Assembly: GCF_027111295.1 (NCBI RefSeq)
Contig: NZ_CP114287.1
Span: forward strand, 1,984,001-2,048,000
Source of the DNA: Flavobacterium gelatinilyticum
GTDB lineage: Bacteria; Bacteroidota; Bacteroidia; Flavobacteriales; Flavobacteriaceae
Direction: 5' to 3'
Length of the DNA stretch: 64,000 nt
Made by a program: the position numbers and the translations under genes. A model generated the notes under the pieces. That model saw nothing but the letters and a program-made list of their open reading frames with translations, did not search any database and was not told the DNA's origin. Within the stretch, counting starts at the first letter, position 1. Each line of letters opens with the position of its first letter. Shown here one piece after another: positions 27,793 to 35,985 of this stretch.

Positions 27793-28420
27793 TTTTCCTA
27801 GTTTTACTCTTCACATTTTTCATATAGAGACTTCTGGCGGTATTCAAAATATGGAGCCCAAGATTTGGGTCCACACAGTTGCGAAGCACCTGTCTTTTGT
27901 TTGAAATATTAGATCCCTTTAAGCAGAAACCTAAAGCCTCTTCAAGTTCAGGAATCTGTGCATGACGTATTTTAATCACTGTCTTTATTTCCAATTCTGG
28001 AATCTGAAAATTGGACCAGAAAAGATGACGCTGAAGGGCTGCATCAGGTTCGATAAGCGCAGTGTAATAAGGTTTGACATTTTCAACGGCCCATAAACAC
28101 TCGGCATTATGCTGCAGAAATAAAATTTCCTGATACAGCCTCATATCGGGAAATACAGCAGGAGTGCCTCGGAATCTCACGCAGATATTCTGCCGGAAAG
28201 AGGAATGTGACTGGCACGGCGGTGATGACCAGATAAAATCAAACTCTTTGTAATGATCCAAAAGATACTGGTGTGCATCCCCTACAATCACTTTATCTTC
28301 TGGAAAGTTCTGCGAGTAAAATGCTGCCAGTGCAGGATCCAGCTCAACTGCAGTAACCGATATCTCATCCCAGTTTTTTCTGTTTCCGCCAATTCCGGCA
28401 TATAAGTTTAAGACCTTCAT
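27773..28420 (-). CDS. Small DNA (cytosine-5) methyltransferase-like protein
   Basis: This 215-residue protein starts with the SAM-binding motif LNLYAGIGGNRKNW (motif I). It has an acidic residue in VTAVELD (motif II), the catalytic SPPCQSHS (motif IV, usually PPCQ.FS) and WAVENVKPYY (motif VI, ENV). The later motifs IX/X are absent or reduced, so it is shorter than a classic 5mC enzyme. It lies inside the tra operon, overlapping traG. An element-borne orphan methylase could protect incoming DNA from restriction; that is inference. Its target is unknown. Confidence 0.85.
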   Translation of the reverse strand: MKVLNLYAGIGGNRKNWDEISVTAVELDPALAAFYSQNFPEDKVIVGDAHQYLLDHYKEFDFIWSSPPCQSHSSFRQNICVRFRGTPAVFPDMRLYQEILFLQHNAECLWAVENVKPYYTALIEPDAALQRHLFWSNFQIPELEIKTVIKIRHAQIPELEEALGFCLKGSNISNKRQVLRNCVDPNLGLHILNTARSLYMKNVKSKTRKNGKGVR

Positions 28421-28454
28421 AATCCATCCTCATCTATTTAACGTTCTTCAACTA

Positions 28455-28763
28455 TCACTTAATAAAAACTGCCCTGCTGCGCACCTTAATACATTTAGGA
28501 ATCTGCCTCGCAGCTAAAGCTTTCATCATGCCGAATTCACCATACTGCCTGCTCATTTTATAGATCTTAATCACCATCACAGTTCCTGCCGTACCAATTA
28601 AAGCCACACAGACAAGAGAGGGAATGCCGACTATGAAAAGCACCGCAAAAACAATCATAAGTCCCACGACACCTCCGCCCAGATACCATACGTACTGGGC
28701 TTTCAGGCCTTTAAATTCAATTGACTGATTGATCCCTTTGTTAATCTGATAAACACTGCTCAT
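28455..28763 (-). CDS. traF: Conjugative transposon protein TraF
   Basis: I place the start at MSSVYQINKGINQSIEFKG (ATG at 28761-28763), 11 bases past traE; a longer frame upstream would overlap traE. The 102 residues contain two membrane helices (YVWYLGGGVVGLMIVFAVLFI and PSLVCVALIGTAGTVMVIKI) and a basic C-terminal tail. This is the DUF4133/TraF pattern, equivalent to VirB3. Gene order TraE-TraF-(methylase)-TraG fits Bacteroidetes ICEs. Confidence 0.92.
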   Translation of the reverse strand: MSSVYQINKGINQSIEFKGLKAQYVWYLGGGVVGLMIVFAVLFIVGIPSLVCVALIGTAGTVMVIKIYKMSRQYGEFGMMKALAARQIPKCIKVRSRAVFIK

Positions 28764-28774
28764 TTTAAAGCCGA

Positions 28775-29113
28775 TTAAACACCAAAGAAAGATTTGATCA
28801 CAGTGGCAACCACTACCAGAAAGACGCAGCTGCCAAACCATGCTGCTGCCACTTTACCTGTGTCGGGATCGCCTGCATTCCACTTCTGATATACTTTCAC
28901 CGCTCCTATGAGTCCCAGTATTGCTCCAACTGCATACATAAGTTCTGTGCCGGCATCAAAATAGCTTCTCACCTTTTGGTTGGCCTCATTGATTCCGGCA
29001 ACACCATCTTGGGCATATCCATTCCCACTAATTATCATAACCAAAAGAATAGTGGCTATGAATACCTTGTTTGTTTTAAAAAAACGCTTTAACTTTATTC
29101 CATCACTCAACAT
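28775..29113 (-). CDS. traE: Conjugative transposon protein TraE
   Basis: This 112-residue protein has an N-terminal signal/membrane helix (FIATILLVMIISGNGYAQ), then DGVAGINEANQKVRSYFDAGTELMYAVGAILGLIGAVKVYQKW, then GDPDTGKVAAAWFGSCVFLVVVATVI. This is the DUF4134/TraE signature (VirB2-like pilin/channel subunit). A structured leader precedes it. Confidence 0.94.
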   Translation of the reverse strand: MLSDGIKLKRFFKTNKVFIATILLVMIISGNGYAQDGVAGINEANQKVRSYFDAGTELMYAVGAILGLIGAVKVYQKWNAGDPDTGKVAAAWFGSCVFLVVVATVIKSFFGV

Positions 29114-29142
29114 CGTACATCATTTTAAAGATTAATACTATT

Positions 29143-29241
29143 TCAAAAAGCAGAGGAACAGCGCCGTCGCATCATCTATTCTCCTTGTCACATTTTACCA
29201 TACCGCACTAGAGCGGACGGGGAAAGTTCCTCTGCTGTCAT
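29143..29241 (-). promoter_or_regulatory. Structured inter-cistronic leader of traE with two micro-frames
   Basis: AGCAGAGGAAC (29149-29159) and GTTCCTCTGCT (29226-29236) form a perfect 11-bp inverted repeat. Inner helices CCGTC/GACGG and CCGC/GCGG lie within it, and a T-run follows on the minus strand. Two micro-frames lie inside: MTAEELSPSALVRYGKM (29241-29188), adjacent to the upstream stop, and MMRRRCSSAF (29175-29143), which has an AAGGAG Shine-Dalgarno six bases ahead. A possible attenuator or processing element. Confidence 0.45.
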
Positions 29242-29739
29242 TTAATTATTTTCTTCCCATAGTTCGTCTGCCTCAGTAGAAGTGAGAAGCAGTTCAGGGT
29301 GCTTTTTGGTTTCGTAAGCAAGCAGATTATTTACATTGCTGCGTAAAGAAGAGATCTTCACATAAGGATATTCAGAGAGTATTAATCTGATGTAATTATT
29401 GAATTCCTGCTTTGCACGGCCCAGTTCGGCGCTTTCTGAAACTGCTCCAGTCAATCGTTCTGACAGTTCTTTAACCTCATCAAGGGTAGCAAAAGATTCT
29501 TGAAATGCTTCATTGAGATTTGCAGGATTACCATCTTCCTGGTCAGAAGAAGGCAAGAAATCATTTTTTGTTTTTTTTCCTAATGACGGAAAACCAATTT
29601 TCTTTCTGCCTGAGAGAATCTGCTTTATTTCAGAAGAATAATAGCGTAACCCTGTATACAGATACCAGAGAACTAATAGAGTAATAACAGCCACTAGGTA
29701 ACTGTTCCAAGAAATAGAATTTAACATAGCATTTTTCAT
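29242..29739 (-). CDS. Predicted membrane-anchored protein at head of tra operon
   Basis: This 165-residue protein has one N-terminal membrane helix (YLVAVITLLVLWYLYTGLRYY) and a hydrophilic cytoplasmic domain with coiled segments (EVKELSERLTGAVSESAELG). The domain ends in a conserved-looking PYVKISSLRSNVNNLLAYETKKHPELLLT. It is the first gene of the tra operon as read here. I recall similar proteins at this position in flavobacterial ICEs but no named function. M1 or M5 could start it. Confidence 0.75.
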   Translation of the reverse strand: MKNAMLNSISWNSYLVAVITLLVLWYLYTGLRYYSSEIKQILSGRKKIGFPSLGKKTKNDFLPSSDQEDGNPANLNEAFQESFATLDEVKELSERLTGAVSESAELGRAKQEFNNYIRLILSEYPYVKISSLRSNVNNLLAYETKKHPELLLTSTEADELWEENN

Positions 29740-29922
29740 TTATCATTCAACATCATCTCATACTATGAATAAACCAGAAAGAACAATTATGGTTTATTTT
29801 ACATTCCAAAGTAACTGTGGAAATAAAACTTCTACAAGTACAACTTTTTCTGTACCCCAGCTGTACCCCTGTACCTCTCAATGATATTACGGGCTTAGCA
29901 AAGGGCAGTAATTTAAGTCCAT

Positions 29923-29945
29923 AAAAAAACCTCCTTATTAGGAGG
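29923..29945 (-). terminator. Terminator between lipoprotein gene and tra operon
   Basis: CCTCC/GGAGG flank a 6-base loop and, on the minus strand, are followed by TTTTTTT. This ends the lipoprotein transcript (29970-30536) and isolates the tra operon. Confidence 0.75.
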
Positions 29946-29969
29946 CTGATTTTTGCTTTTTTTAGATAT

Positions 29970-30536
29970 TTATTTTTCCATAATTTTCTTAAGCATCATA
30001 AGTTCGGCATCTTTCTTCTCAATAATCTGCCAGCCATTATCTGAGAATATGAAATATGCTTTTTCTTTTTTTTCGGCAGGAAGGCCTGGCCATAGTACTC
30101 CAAATGCATTCATATCATATTTTACATTGTACTCGGCTACCGCTATTCTGTTGTCACTAGTTTCTGCAGTTATCAAAATGATTTTATCAAACTTTCTAGT
30201 TCCAATCTTAACCTTCTGAATTTTAGATTCTCTTTCCTCTAAAGTTGTTTCAAGCAAGAAGTATTTTGACATGGCTGTAAATTCGATCAAAGGCTTATCG
30301 CGATCCTTAAATTCTCTTGTTTCCATAATCTTCACAAGGCCTTTCTCCTCCAGACCAAAGTCCAGCATTCTTCTTGCATGAATAGGATCGCTGCAAAAAA
30401 CTTCAAAATCTATAACAGTTGGATATTTGTATTTTGTAATAATCAAGTTTTCCGCAGTTTTAAAATCCAATTCTTTATTCTGGCAGGAGATAAAAAGAAA
30501 CAAAAGCAATGGTATTATTTTTAATAATGTTTTCAT
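29970..30536 (-). CDS. Predicted lipoprotein (188 aa)
   Basis: The signal peptide ends in a lipobox (LFLFISC-Q), giving lipidation at Cys18. The mature part (SRISC-free) has mixed alpha/beta segments (ETREFKDRDKPLIEFTAMSKYF, NRIAVAEYNVKYDMNAFGVLWPG) and a helical tail. No family is recognised. It lies 16 bases after the 400-residue gene and is probably co-transcribed with it. Confidence 0.75.
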   Translation of the reverse strand: MKTLLKIIPLLLFLFISCQNKELDFKTAENLIITKYKYPTVIDFEVFCSDPIHARRMLDFGLEEKGLVKIMETREFKDRDKPLIEFTAMSKYFLLETTLEERESKIQKVKIGTRKFDKIILITAETSDNRIAVAEYNVKYDMNAFGVLWPGLPAEKKEKAYFIFSDNGWQIIEKKDAELMMLKKIMEK

Positions 30537-30552
30537 AATCTCAATAATTAAA

Positions 30553-31755
30553 TTAATATTCTTTTATATGCTTAATAATTTTCTCTAATGTTTTAATAAC
30601 AAATTCTTTATCCTTTTCCTCAGGATTGTAGGACTTGCTTCTTACCGACTGATACGATAGATTCCGTTTAAATGGTGTTGACAGATAAGGAACAATCGTT
30701 TTAAAAATCAGGCTCATTGACTTGGCCTTTAATATCCTTGTTTCATCGGTTGCTCTTAAAATCAGACCCATTTGATCAGAAGAAAGGGTGCATTGGATTT
30801 TATTTTGGTCAGCAAGATGTGAGGGATTGCTATTTTTTTTAGAAGATGAGATATCTTGAGCTTCAATTTTATCTCGGTTTTGAAGGAAACTAATTTCTGA
30901 TACAAACCAATTCTCCAAAACATCCTTAATGTTCTGATGGCTTGCATCGAACGTTATTTTCACATTTGAGTGAAGCTGTTTAAAATCCTTGAAAAATAGC
31001 AGAAGCAGGTTTAATTTGGCAGATTGTTTCTCGGTTTTGTAAATCTGTTCGGTCATTCTTTCTGTTAGAATTGAAATATATTGCACCGAATTAAAATTAT
31101 GGTCGATTAGAAGTTCATCAAGAGGACTGAAAATGGAAAGATTTTCCATCTCATCATTATGTTCATCTAACAGCTTTAAAAGCTCCCGGAAATAAAGGAT
31201 CCGGCGATAAGTTAGTTTCTTTCCGTTTTCTGCTTCAATTGCATTCTGTACTATTTTTACAACTCGCTTGATTGTTACTTTGTCAGACTCACAACTTAAA
31301 TTCCTTTTACTGATTCTTTGCAGTTTTAATGCTAGTTCCTTTCTGCAAACCATAAGATAGGTAATTGGAACTCTTTCATCTAGGCTCAAATAATAAGAGA
31401 ATCTATCCTCGATGAAAGAAATCAGATAATCCAGGTTTGAAATGAGAAGATCAGCAAGCTTCCGTATTTTGTCAGATTGAATGACCTTTTCCGTTCGATT
31501 TTCCATAATACTGTCCAGCAGAAAAATTAGTGTTGAATGATATTGCCTGACTGTGACGCGTATATGTCGTTTCTTCTTTAATGAAAAAACTTCATTTTTT
31601 ATATGCACCTGTATTTTTATAGATTCCTTGGAAATATTCTCAGAAATAACTGCTATATCATTATCAGTCAAACTGTCAATATTCATGCTTAATGGATCAA
31701 AAGTCTGCAGTATCAAAGAATCAAACCATTCTAATGGATATATATTATTCATCAT
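30553..31755 (-). CDS. Protein of unknown function (400 aa)
   Basis: This 400-residue, largely helical, Lys/Leu/Ile-rich protein has no signal peptide and no catalytic motif I recognise. Segments such as RHIRVTVRQYHSTLIFLLDSIMENR and LSYQSVRSKSYNPEEKDKEFVIKTLEKIIKHIKEY near the end look like cytoplasmic helical bundles. Its position beside a lipoprotein and an AraC regulator suggests accessory ICE cargo. Function unknown. Confidence 0.7.
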   Translation of the reverse strand: MMNNIYPLEWFDSLILQTFDPLSMNIDSLTDNDIAVISENISKESIKIQVHIKNEVFSLKKKRHIRVTVRQYHSTLIFLLDSIMENRTEKVIQSDKIRKLADLLISNLDYLISFIEDRFSYYLSLDERVPITYLMVCRKELALKLQRISKRNLSCESDKVTIKRVVKIVQNAIEAENGKKLTYRRILYFRELLKLLDEHNDEMENLSIFSPLDELLIDHNFNSVQYISILTERMTEQIYKTEKQSAKLNLLLLFFKDFKQLHSNVKITFDASHQNIKDVLENWFVSEISFLQNRDKIEAQDISSSKKNSNPSHLADQNKIQCTLSSDQMGLILRATDETRILKAKSMSLIFKTIVPYLSTPFKRNLSYQSVRSKSYNPEEKDKEFVIKTLEKIIKHIKEY

Positions 31756-31788
31756 AGCATAGTTTTTTTTCGATAATTACATCAACCA

Positions 31789-32676
31789 CTAGCTGCCTTT
31801 GAATTTTTCAAAAGAATTAGATCGATAATCAGAAAGCGATAAAGAAGTGTACTTTTTAAAAAATATCCTAAAAATTGACAGACTTTCGAATCCCAGTTCT
31901 TCTGATATTTCTAACAAACTAAGCTGACCATCTTCCAGAAGAATCTTAGCCTCGCTTATAAGTGCCTCTATAATTAATATTTTGACGCTTTTGCCGGTAA
32001 TTTCTTTTACCACTCTGTTTAAATAAATTGGAGTGATAAAAAGAGCTCCTGCATAAAATTGAACGTGATGCTGTTTTTTATAGTGAATTGACAATATTGT
32101 CAAAAACTCCATAACAATATTTTCCTTTCGAGTGAACTTAGGCATCGAATTCCCAACATACTTCGTATAAATAACTTTAAGTTCATAAAGGAATAAATTT
32201 AAACTTATGCGGTGTAGCTCACTTTCATATCCCTCTCTTTGTGCATTCACATTTACATAATATACAAGCCTATAAATAAGAGACAAAACTGAATATTCGT
32301 TTTCATTCAGTGATGCTTTCATTGTTTCTTTCCTTATAAAAAAGTAAAACGAGTCGATTAGCTCTTTTTTGAGACAGTTTTTAACCGTAAACTCTGAAGA
32401 GAATGTAACTAGATAAATCTGCAGTTTATCGTGAATTTCAAGAATATTACAATCTGAGTCTTTAGGAATTATAATTAAATCGCGTGCCGACAAATCTTGA
32501 ATAACGTCTTCAAGTTTTAATTTAAATCCTCCTGATCTTATTAGCAAAAAGGCTAAATTTTCAGACTTAAATTCATCTACACTATTAGTGACTTTTTCAT
32601 ACTTTTTAATAAGGTGAATATCGAATCCGTCAATAGGAAGGTTTTGCAGTTTCGTGTTGATTAAATTCTTTAACAT
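31789..32676 (-). CDS. AraC-family transcriptional regulator
   Basis: This 295-residue protein has an N-terminal beta-rich sensing part and a C-terminal AraC-type double helix-turn-helix. FITPIYLNRVVKEITGKSVKILI is the first unit; LLEISEELGFESLSIFRIFFKKYTSLSLSDYR is the second and carries the AraC signature. The N-terminal domain (FLLIRSGGFKLKLEDVIQDL..RDLIIIPKDSDC) looks cupin-like. It probably controls the neighbouring lipoprotein and small membrane genes or the tra operon. Confidence 0.9.
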   Translation of the reverse strand: MLKNLINTKLQNLPIDGFDIHLIKKYEKVTNSVDEFKSENLAFLLIRSGGFKLKLEDVIQDLSARDLIIIPKDSDCNILEIHDKLQIYLVTFSSEFTVKNCLKKELIDSFYFFIRKETMKASLNENEYSVLSLIYRLVYYVNVNAQREGYESELHRISLNLFLYELKVIYTKYVGNSMPKFTRKENIVMEFLTILSIHYKKQHHVQFYAGALFITPIYLNRVVKEITGKSVKILIIEALISEAKILLEDGQLSLLEISEELGFESLSIFRIFFKKYTSLSLSDYRSNSFEKFKGS

Positions 32677-32714
32677 TATCCTAATTTTATCATTTTTAAG
32701 ATGTATCCAAGTAT

Positions 32715-32939
32715 TTAATCTTTAAATTTCCTTCTAATTATGAGAAAAAAAAAGAAATAAAGATTGGAAAGAGTAATTACATATAGAACATATGCAGAAA
32801 TTCTAAGGTTGTTACATAAACTTAATACATTATGATTTTCGGCTTCCATCTCATCATAGGTAAAAAGACCTATGATGAAAAAGAGACCTATAAGATTTAC
32901 TAAAATCAAGAGTGGAAATAAAATGCTTCGCAGTTTCAT
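32715..32939 (-). CDS. Small two-helix membrane protein
   Basis: This 74-residue protein has two membrane helices (LFPLLILVNLIGLFFIIGLF and AYVLYVITLSNLYFFFFLII) and a basic tail RRKFKD, so both termini probably face the cytoplasm. The gene lies between the lipoprotein and the AraC regulator. Function unknown; coding status rests on a clean start, topology and operon position. Confidence 0.6.
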   Translation of the reverse strand: MKLRSILFPLLILVNLIGLFFIIGLFTYDEMEAENHNVLSLCNNLRISAYVLYVITLSNLYFFFFLIIRRKFKD

Positions 32940-32969
32940 TCTAATAGGATTTTAATAATCTATTCAATT

Positions 32970-33659
32970 TTATTTGATTGCGTTTAAAAGAACCGCCAGA
33001 TTAATATATGTCATTTGGTTCTCTTTCAGGAAGGGAACTGAAGGCCTGTTTGTCACTGATGTCTTCCAATCAGGATCACGTTGTCTAGCCTCGGCATATA
33101 GGGAGTATCTCGAAATTGATGAAACTTTTAAAATTGTATCTTTTTCATCTTCTTCCAAAATTGAATCAACCACAACAGCTGCCTCATATGATACGATGTG
33201 TTCATATACCTCATCATAATCGTCCTGCGCTCTACTAATTAAATCCGCAACAAATTCATTTAAATTTGTTTTTACAGCTATACTCAAATCGGCTTCATTA
33301 ATAATTTCTACAAGTTTTCCTTCAGGATCTGATAAAATCAATGATATCAATTCTGGTGTTATAGTAATGACGCTTTTACCTGTCATTTTACTATCTCCGC
33401 GTTTAGCCAGTAAAAAGAATACTTGATCAATTAAGTGCTCATTAGAGCTAGGATATCCATATTTAGAAACATAGAAGTCAAGGTCATTGTAAAAATTAAT
33501 ACCTGTCTGTTCAAAAGGATTAAACTTATTAAAAGCATTTATTCCTTTTTCATTTGCATTTGGAACCACAGTGTTCACAATTTCAGAATTATAATCTTGG
33601 TCAGCTGAACATGAAAGTACCAAAAAAGCGGTCATGCTCATTAATAAAAAACTTTTCAT
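32970..33659 (-). CDS. Predicted lipoprotein (229 aa)
   Basis: The signal peptide MKSFLLMSMTAFLVLSC-S ends in a lipobox, giving lipidation at Cys17. The mature protein is acidic and helical (ISLILSDPEGKLVEIINEADLS, DDYDEVYEHIVSYEAAVVVDSILEE) with a C-terminal YINLAVLLNAIK. No family is recognised. A large inverted repeat lies in the region upstream of its start. It may be regulated by the TPR/AraC membrane regulator encoded divergently. Confidence 0.75.
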   Translation of the reverse strand: MKSFLLMSMTAFLVLSCSADQDYNSEIVNTVVPNANEKGINAFNKFNPFEQTGINFYNDLDFYVSKYGYPSSNEHLIDQVFFLLAKRGDSKMTGKSVITITPELISLILSDPEGKLVEIINEADLSIAVKTNLNEFVADLISRAQDDYDEVYEHIVSYEAAVVVDSILEEDEKDTILKVSSISRYSLYAEARQRDPDWKTSVTNRPSVPFLKENQMTYINLAVLLNAIK

Positions 33660-33994
33660 TTCTCAATAGTTTGACGGTGAGCGGGAATTACCCCAGTCCA
33701 TTTCATCCGGATTGGCAGAACTTTAATTCAGCACCTTGCTGAACATTTTGCCTTTGAATTCGGAGCAAATCTATTTCGTAAAAAAGCCTTGCGCAAGCCA
33801 TTGTGTATGGATTTCCATGAAATTACACTATGGATTTCATGGAAATCCATACCTCATTTTAACATAACAATTCCTTAACATTCAACTATTTAACCTATTT
33901 TTACAAATGGCTTTAGAAAGATAATCCTGCAGTGGCAAATTTTCTTCAGGATTCATTAAATCACAATGAAATATCTCTAAAAAATATCGCCCGT
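33660..33994. other. Divergent intergenic region with large inverted repeat
   Basis: This 335-base gap separates a leftward lipoprotein gene from a rightward TPR/HTH regulator. It holds the inverted repeat at 33805-33852 and otherwise AT-rich sequence. No RNA gene or clear promoter pair was recognised. Confidence 0.5.
33805..33852. repeat. Perfect 19-bp inverted repeat with 10-base loop
   Basis: The arms at 33805-33823 and 33834-33852 (core ATGGATTTCCATGAAAT) are perfectly complementary. The loop again contains ATGG, so half-sites of ATGGATTTCCAT type recur. No T-tract follows, so an operator or a mobile-element footprint is more likely than a terminator. Confidence 0.75.
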
Positions 33995-35692
33995 ATGAGA
34001 CAAAATTTAATATTTGTAATGCTGTTTTGTGTTTTTTATTCTGAATTCGGTTTTGCACAGAAAAGAGAATTAAAATCAACTGATTCATTAAAATATAAAA
34101 CTTATACTTACCTAGACGATCAATTGTATAAGTATCGAGAAGACAGTTCGAAAGCGTCTGTATATCTCTTCAGTTATCTACATAAAGCTAAAAGAGAAAA
34201 AAACTGGAAACAGATAATTTATGCATACCAAAATATTCTTCATCATTCTCCTGAAAAATTACGCCTAATTTACGCAGATAGCATGATTTACAGTGCTAAA
34301 AGATCAGCTGACAATACTATGCTTGGCTCATCATATCTCTCAAAAGGAATAGTGTATTATGGTCGTAAAGATTATGAGAATGCTTTCCAGTATTACATTA
34401 AGGCAAATATCTATATTTCTGTTTCAGATGATAAATATCTTATCAATAAGGTAAAATATCATATGGCTCAAATCAAATACTATCTTGGGTTTTATGACGA
34501 AGCCATTTCATTATTTAATGATTGCTTAGTCTATTTCAAAATTGAAAATACCACAGCTTATCTCAACACACTTCATTCAATTGGAGTGTGCTACAACAGA
34601 ATTGGAAATTACGGACTGTGTTCTGATATTAATAGAAAGGGGATTAGTGAAGGCAAATCTATGGGAATTCCTGACATGGAGATCTATTTTATTCATTCGG
34701 ATGGAATTAATGAATATTTCAAAAAGAATTATCATCTAGCAGTGTCAAAAATAGAATCAGTTATTGGAAAAGTAAAAGACAATAGAGATTTTGCTAATGA
34801 AACAGTAGGATACTTTTATATCGGTAAGAGTTTTTGGGCAGTAAAAAATAAAGAGAGAGCCCTTCCCTATTTAGTAAAAGTTGATTCTGTTTTTCAAGAC
34901 AAAAACTATATAAGACCTGATCTTCGTGAGGCATACGAGCTTTTAATTAGTTATTACAAAAATAAAAAAGATCTCAATAAGCAATTGTACTACATCGACC
35001 AGCTACTCCGCGCAGATACAATATTAAATAATACGTACAAATATCTTGTGACTAAAATACATAAGAGCTATGATACCAAAGAACTAATAATTGAGAAAGA
35101 AAAAATTCTAACTGAAAATACGCAGATTCATAAAGAACTTGCAAAGGAAAAGCATTATGACTTAATTTTTGCGGGGGTTATATTGGTACTTTTTACCGTA
35201 TCTTTTTATCTTAACTACAGGCATCAAAAGAATAAAAAGTTTTATAAAAAGAAATTTGATGAACTTATACTTGAATTAAACACCAAACCTCAAGATACAA
35301 AAGAATCGACAAAAGAGAAAGGAGTAATACTTGATATACCCTTCGAGACAATTACTTCTATTTTAAATGCATTACAGAATTTTGAAGATTCTAAAAAGTT
35401 TCTAGGAAAAGATCTTCGCCTCAATGTGGTCGCTTCAATGCTACATACCAACTCAAAATATCTCTACAAAGTAATTTCACATTACAAAGGAAAACGTTTC
35501 GTAGAATATATTAATGACCTAAAAATAGATTATATAATAGAATTACTAAAGAATGATAGAATGGCAAGAAAATATACTAATTCAGCTTTAGCGGAAATGG
35601 CTGGTTTCAGCAGTACGCAGCAATTTGCTCTTGCGTTCAGGCAAAAGACCCAAATGCCAGTTAATTTTTTTATCGAGCAAATAAGCAAATAA
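33995..35692 (+). CDS. Membrane regulator with TPR sensor and AraC-type HTH
   Basis: I choose the start MRQNLIFVMLFCVFYSEFGFAQ (ATG at 33995-33997), which gives a signal/anchor helix; a longer in-frame start exists but adds a non-signal head. The periplasmic part is tetratricopeptide-like (SKGIVYYGRKDYENAFQYYIKAN, LGFYDEAISLFNDC, TLHSIGVCYNRIGNYG, TVGYFYIGKSFWAVKNKERALPY). A membrane helix (LIFAGVILVLFTVSFYLNY) leads to a cytoplasmic AraC/XylS DNA-binding domain (LRLNVVASMLHTNSKYLYKVIS, NSALAEMAGFSSTQQFALAFR). Such one-component regulators are common in Flavobacteriia. A trigger signal cannot be read from the sequence. Confidence 0.88.
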   Translation: MRQNLIFVMLFCVFYSEFGFAQKRELKSTDSLKYKTYTYLDDQLYKYREDSSKASVYLFSYLHKAKREKNWKQIIYAYQNILHHSPEKLRLIYADSMIYSAKRSADNTMLGSSYLSKGIVYYGRKDYENAFQYYIKANIYISVSDDKYLINKVKYHMAQIKYYLGFYDEAISLFNDCLVYFKIENTTAYLNTLHSIGVCYNRIGNYGLCSDINRKGISEGKSMGIPDMEIYFIHSDGINEYFKKNYHLAVSKIESVIGKVKDNRDFANETVGYFYIGKSFWAVKNKERALPYLVKVDSVFQDKNYIRPDLREAYELLISYYKNKKDLNKQLYYIDQLLRADTILNNTYKYLVTKIHKSYDTKELIIEKEKILTENTQIHKELAKEKHYDLIFAGVILVLFTVSFYLNYRHQKNKKFYKKKFDELILELNTKPQDTKESTKEKGVILDIPFETITSILNALQNFEDSKKFLGKDLRLNVVASMLHTNSKYLYKVISHYKGKRFVEYINDLKIDYIIELLKNDRMARKYTNSALAEMAGFSSTQQFALAFRQKTQMPVNFFIEQISK

Positions 35693-35701
35693 TTCATTTT
35701 T

Positions 35702-35735
35702 TTGAACTCGTTTTAATCTGTAACTTTTACATTTG
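35702..35735 (+). promoter_or_regulatory. Probable promoter of the H1-like gene
   Basis: TTG (35702-35704) and TACATTTG (35728-35735, matching TANNTTTG) are 23 bases apart, long but within the range seen in Bacteroidetes. The ATG of the H1-like gene lies 27 bases downstream. Confidence 0.5.
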
Positions 35736-35761
35736 CTGCCGTAATTAAAAAAAAAGACAAT

Positions 35762-35938
35762 ATGAAAGATCTAATCGCAAAGATTAATGCAGAGATTGAA
35801 ACATTCAAAACTGAATCTGATTCTCTATCGGAAAAAGGAGTTAAAGCTGCTGGAGCTCGAGCTCGTAAATCTTCTTTGGAAATTGAAAAACTTTTAAAAG
35901 AGTTTAGAAAAGTTTCTATTGAGGAATCTAAAAAATAA
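35762..35938 (+). CDS. Histone H1-like (Hc1 family) small protein
   Basis: This 58-residue protein (MKDLIAKINAEIETFKTESD... GVKAAGARARKSSLEIEKLLKEFRKVSIEESKK) is Lys- and Glu-rich and helical, with the AGARARKSSLEIEKLLKEFRK core of Hc1-type chromatin proteins of Bacteroidetes. It likely binds DNA and affects compaction or silencing. It follows a TANNTTTG promoter and is closed by a terminator. Its presence on an element suggests a role in masking or regulating the incoming DNA (inference). It is shorter than many predicted genes and easy to overlook. Confidence 0.85.
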   Translation: MKDLIAKINAEIETFKTESDSLSEKGVKAAGARARKSSLEIEKLLKEFRKVSIEESKK

Positions 35939-35955
35939 TCGCTACATGCTCAATT

Positions 35956-35985
35956 AAAAAGCCTTTCAGAAATGAAGGCTTTTTT
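35956..35985. terminator. Bidirectional terminator
   Basis: AAAAAGCCTT (35956-35965) pairs with AAGGCTTTTT (35976-35985). It lies 17 bases past the H1-like stop and overlaps the end of the convergent HTH gene, so it can end both transcripts. Confidence 0.8.
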
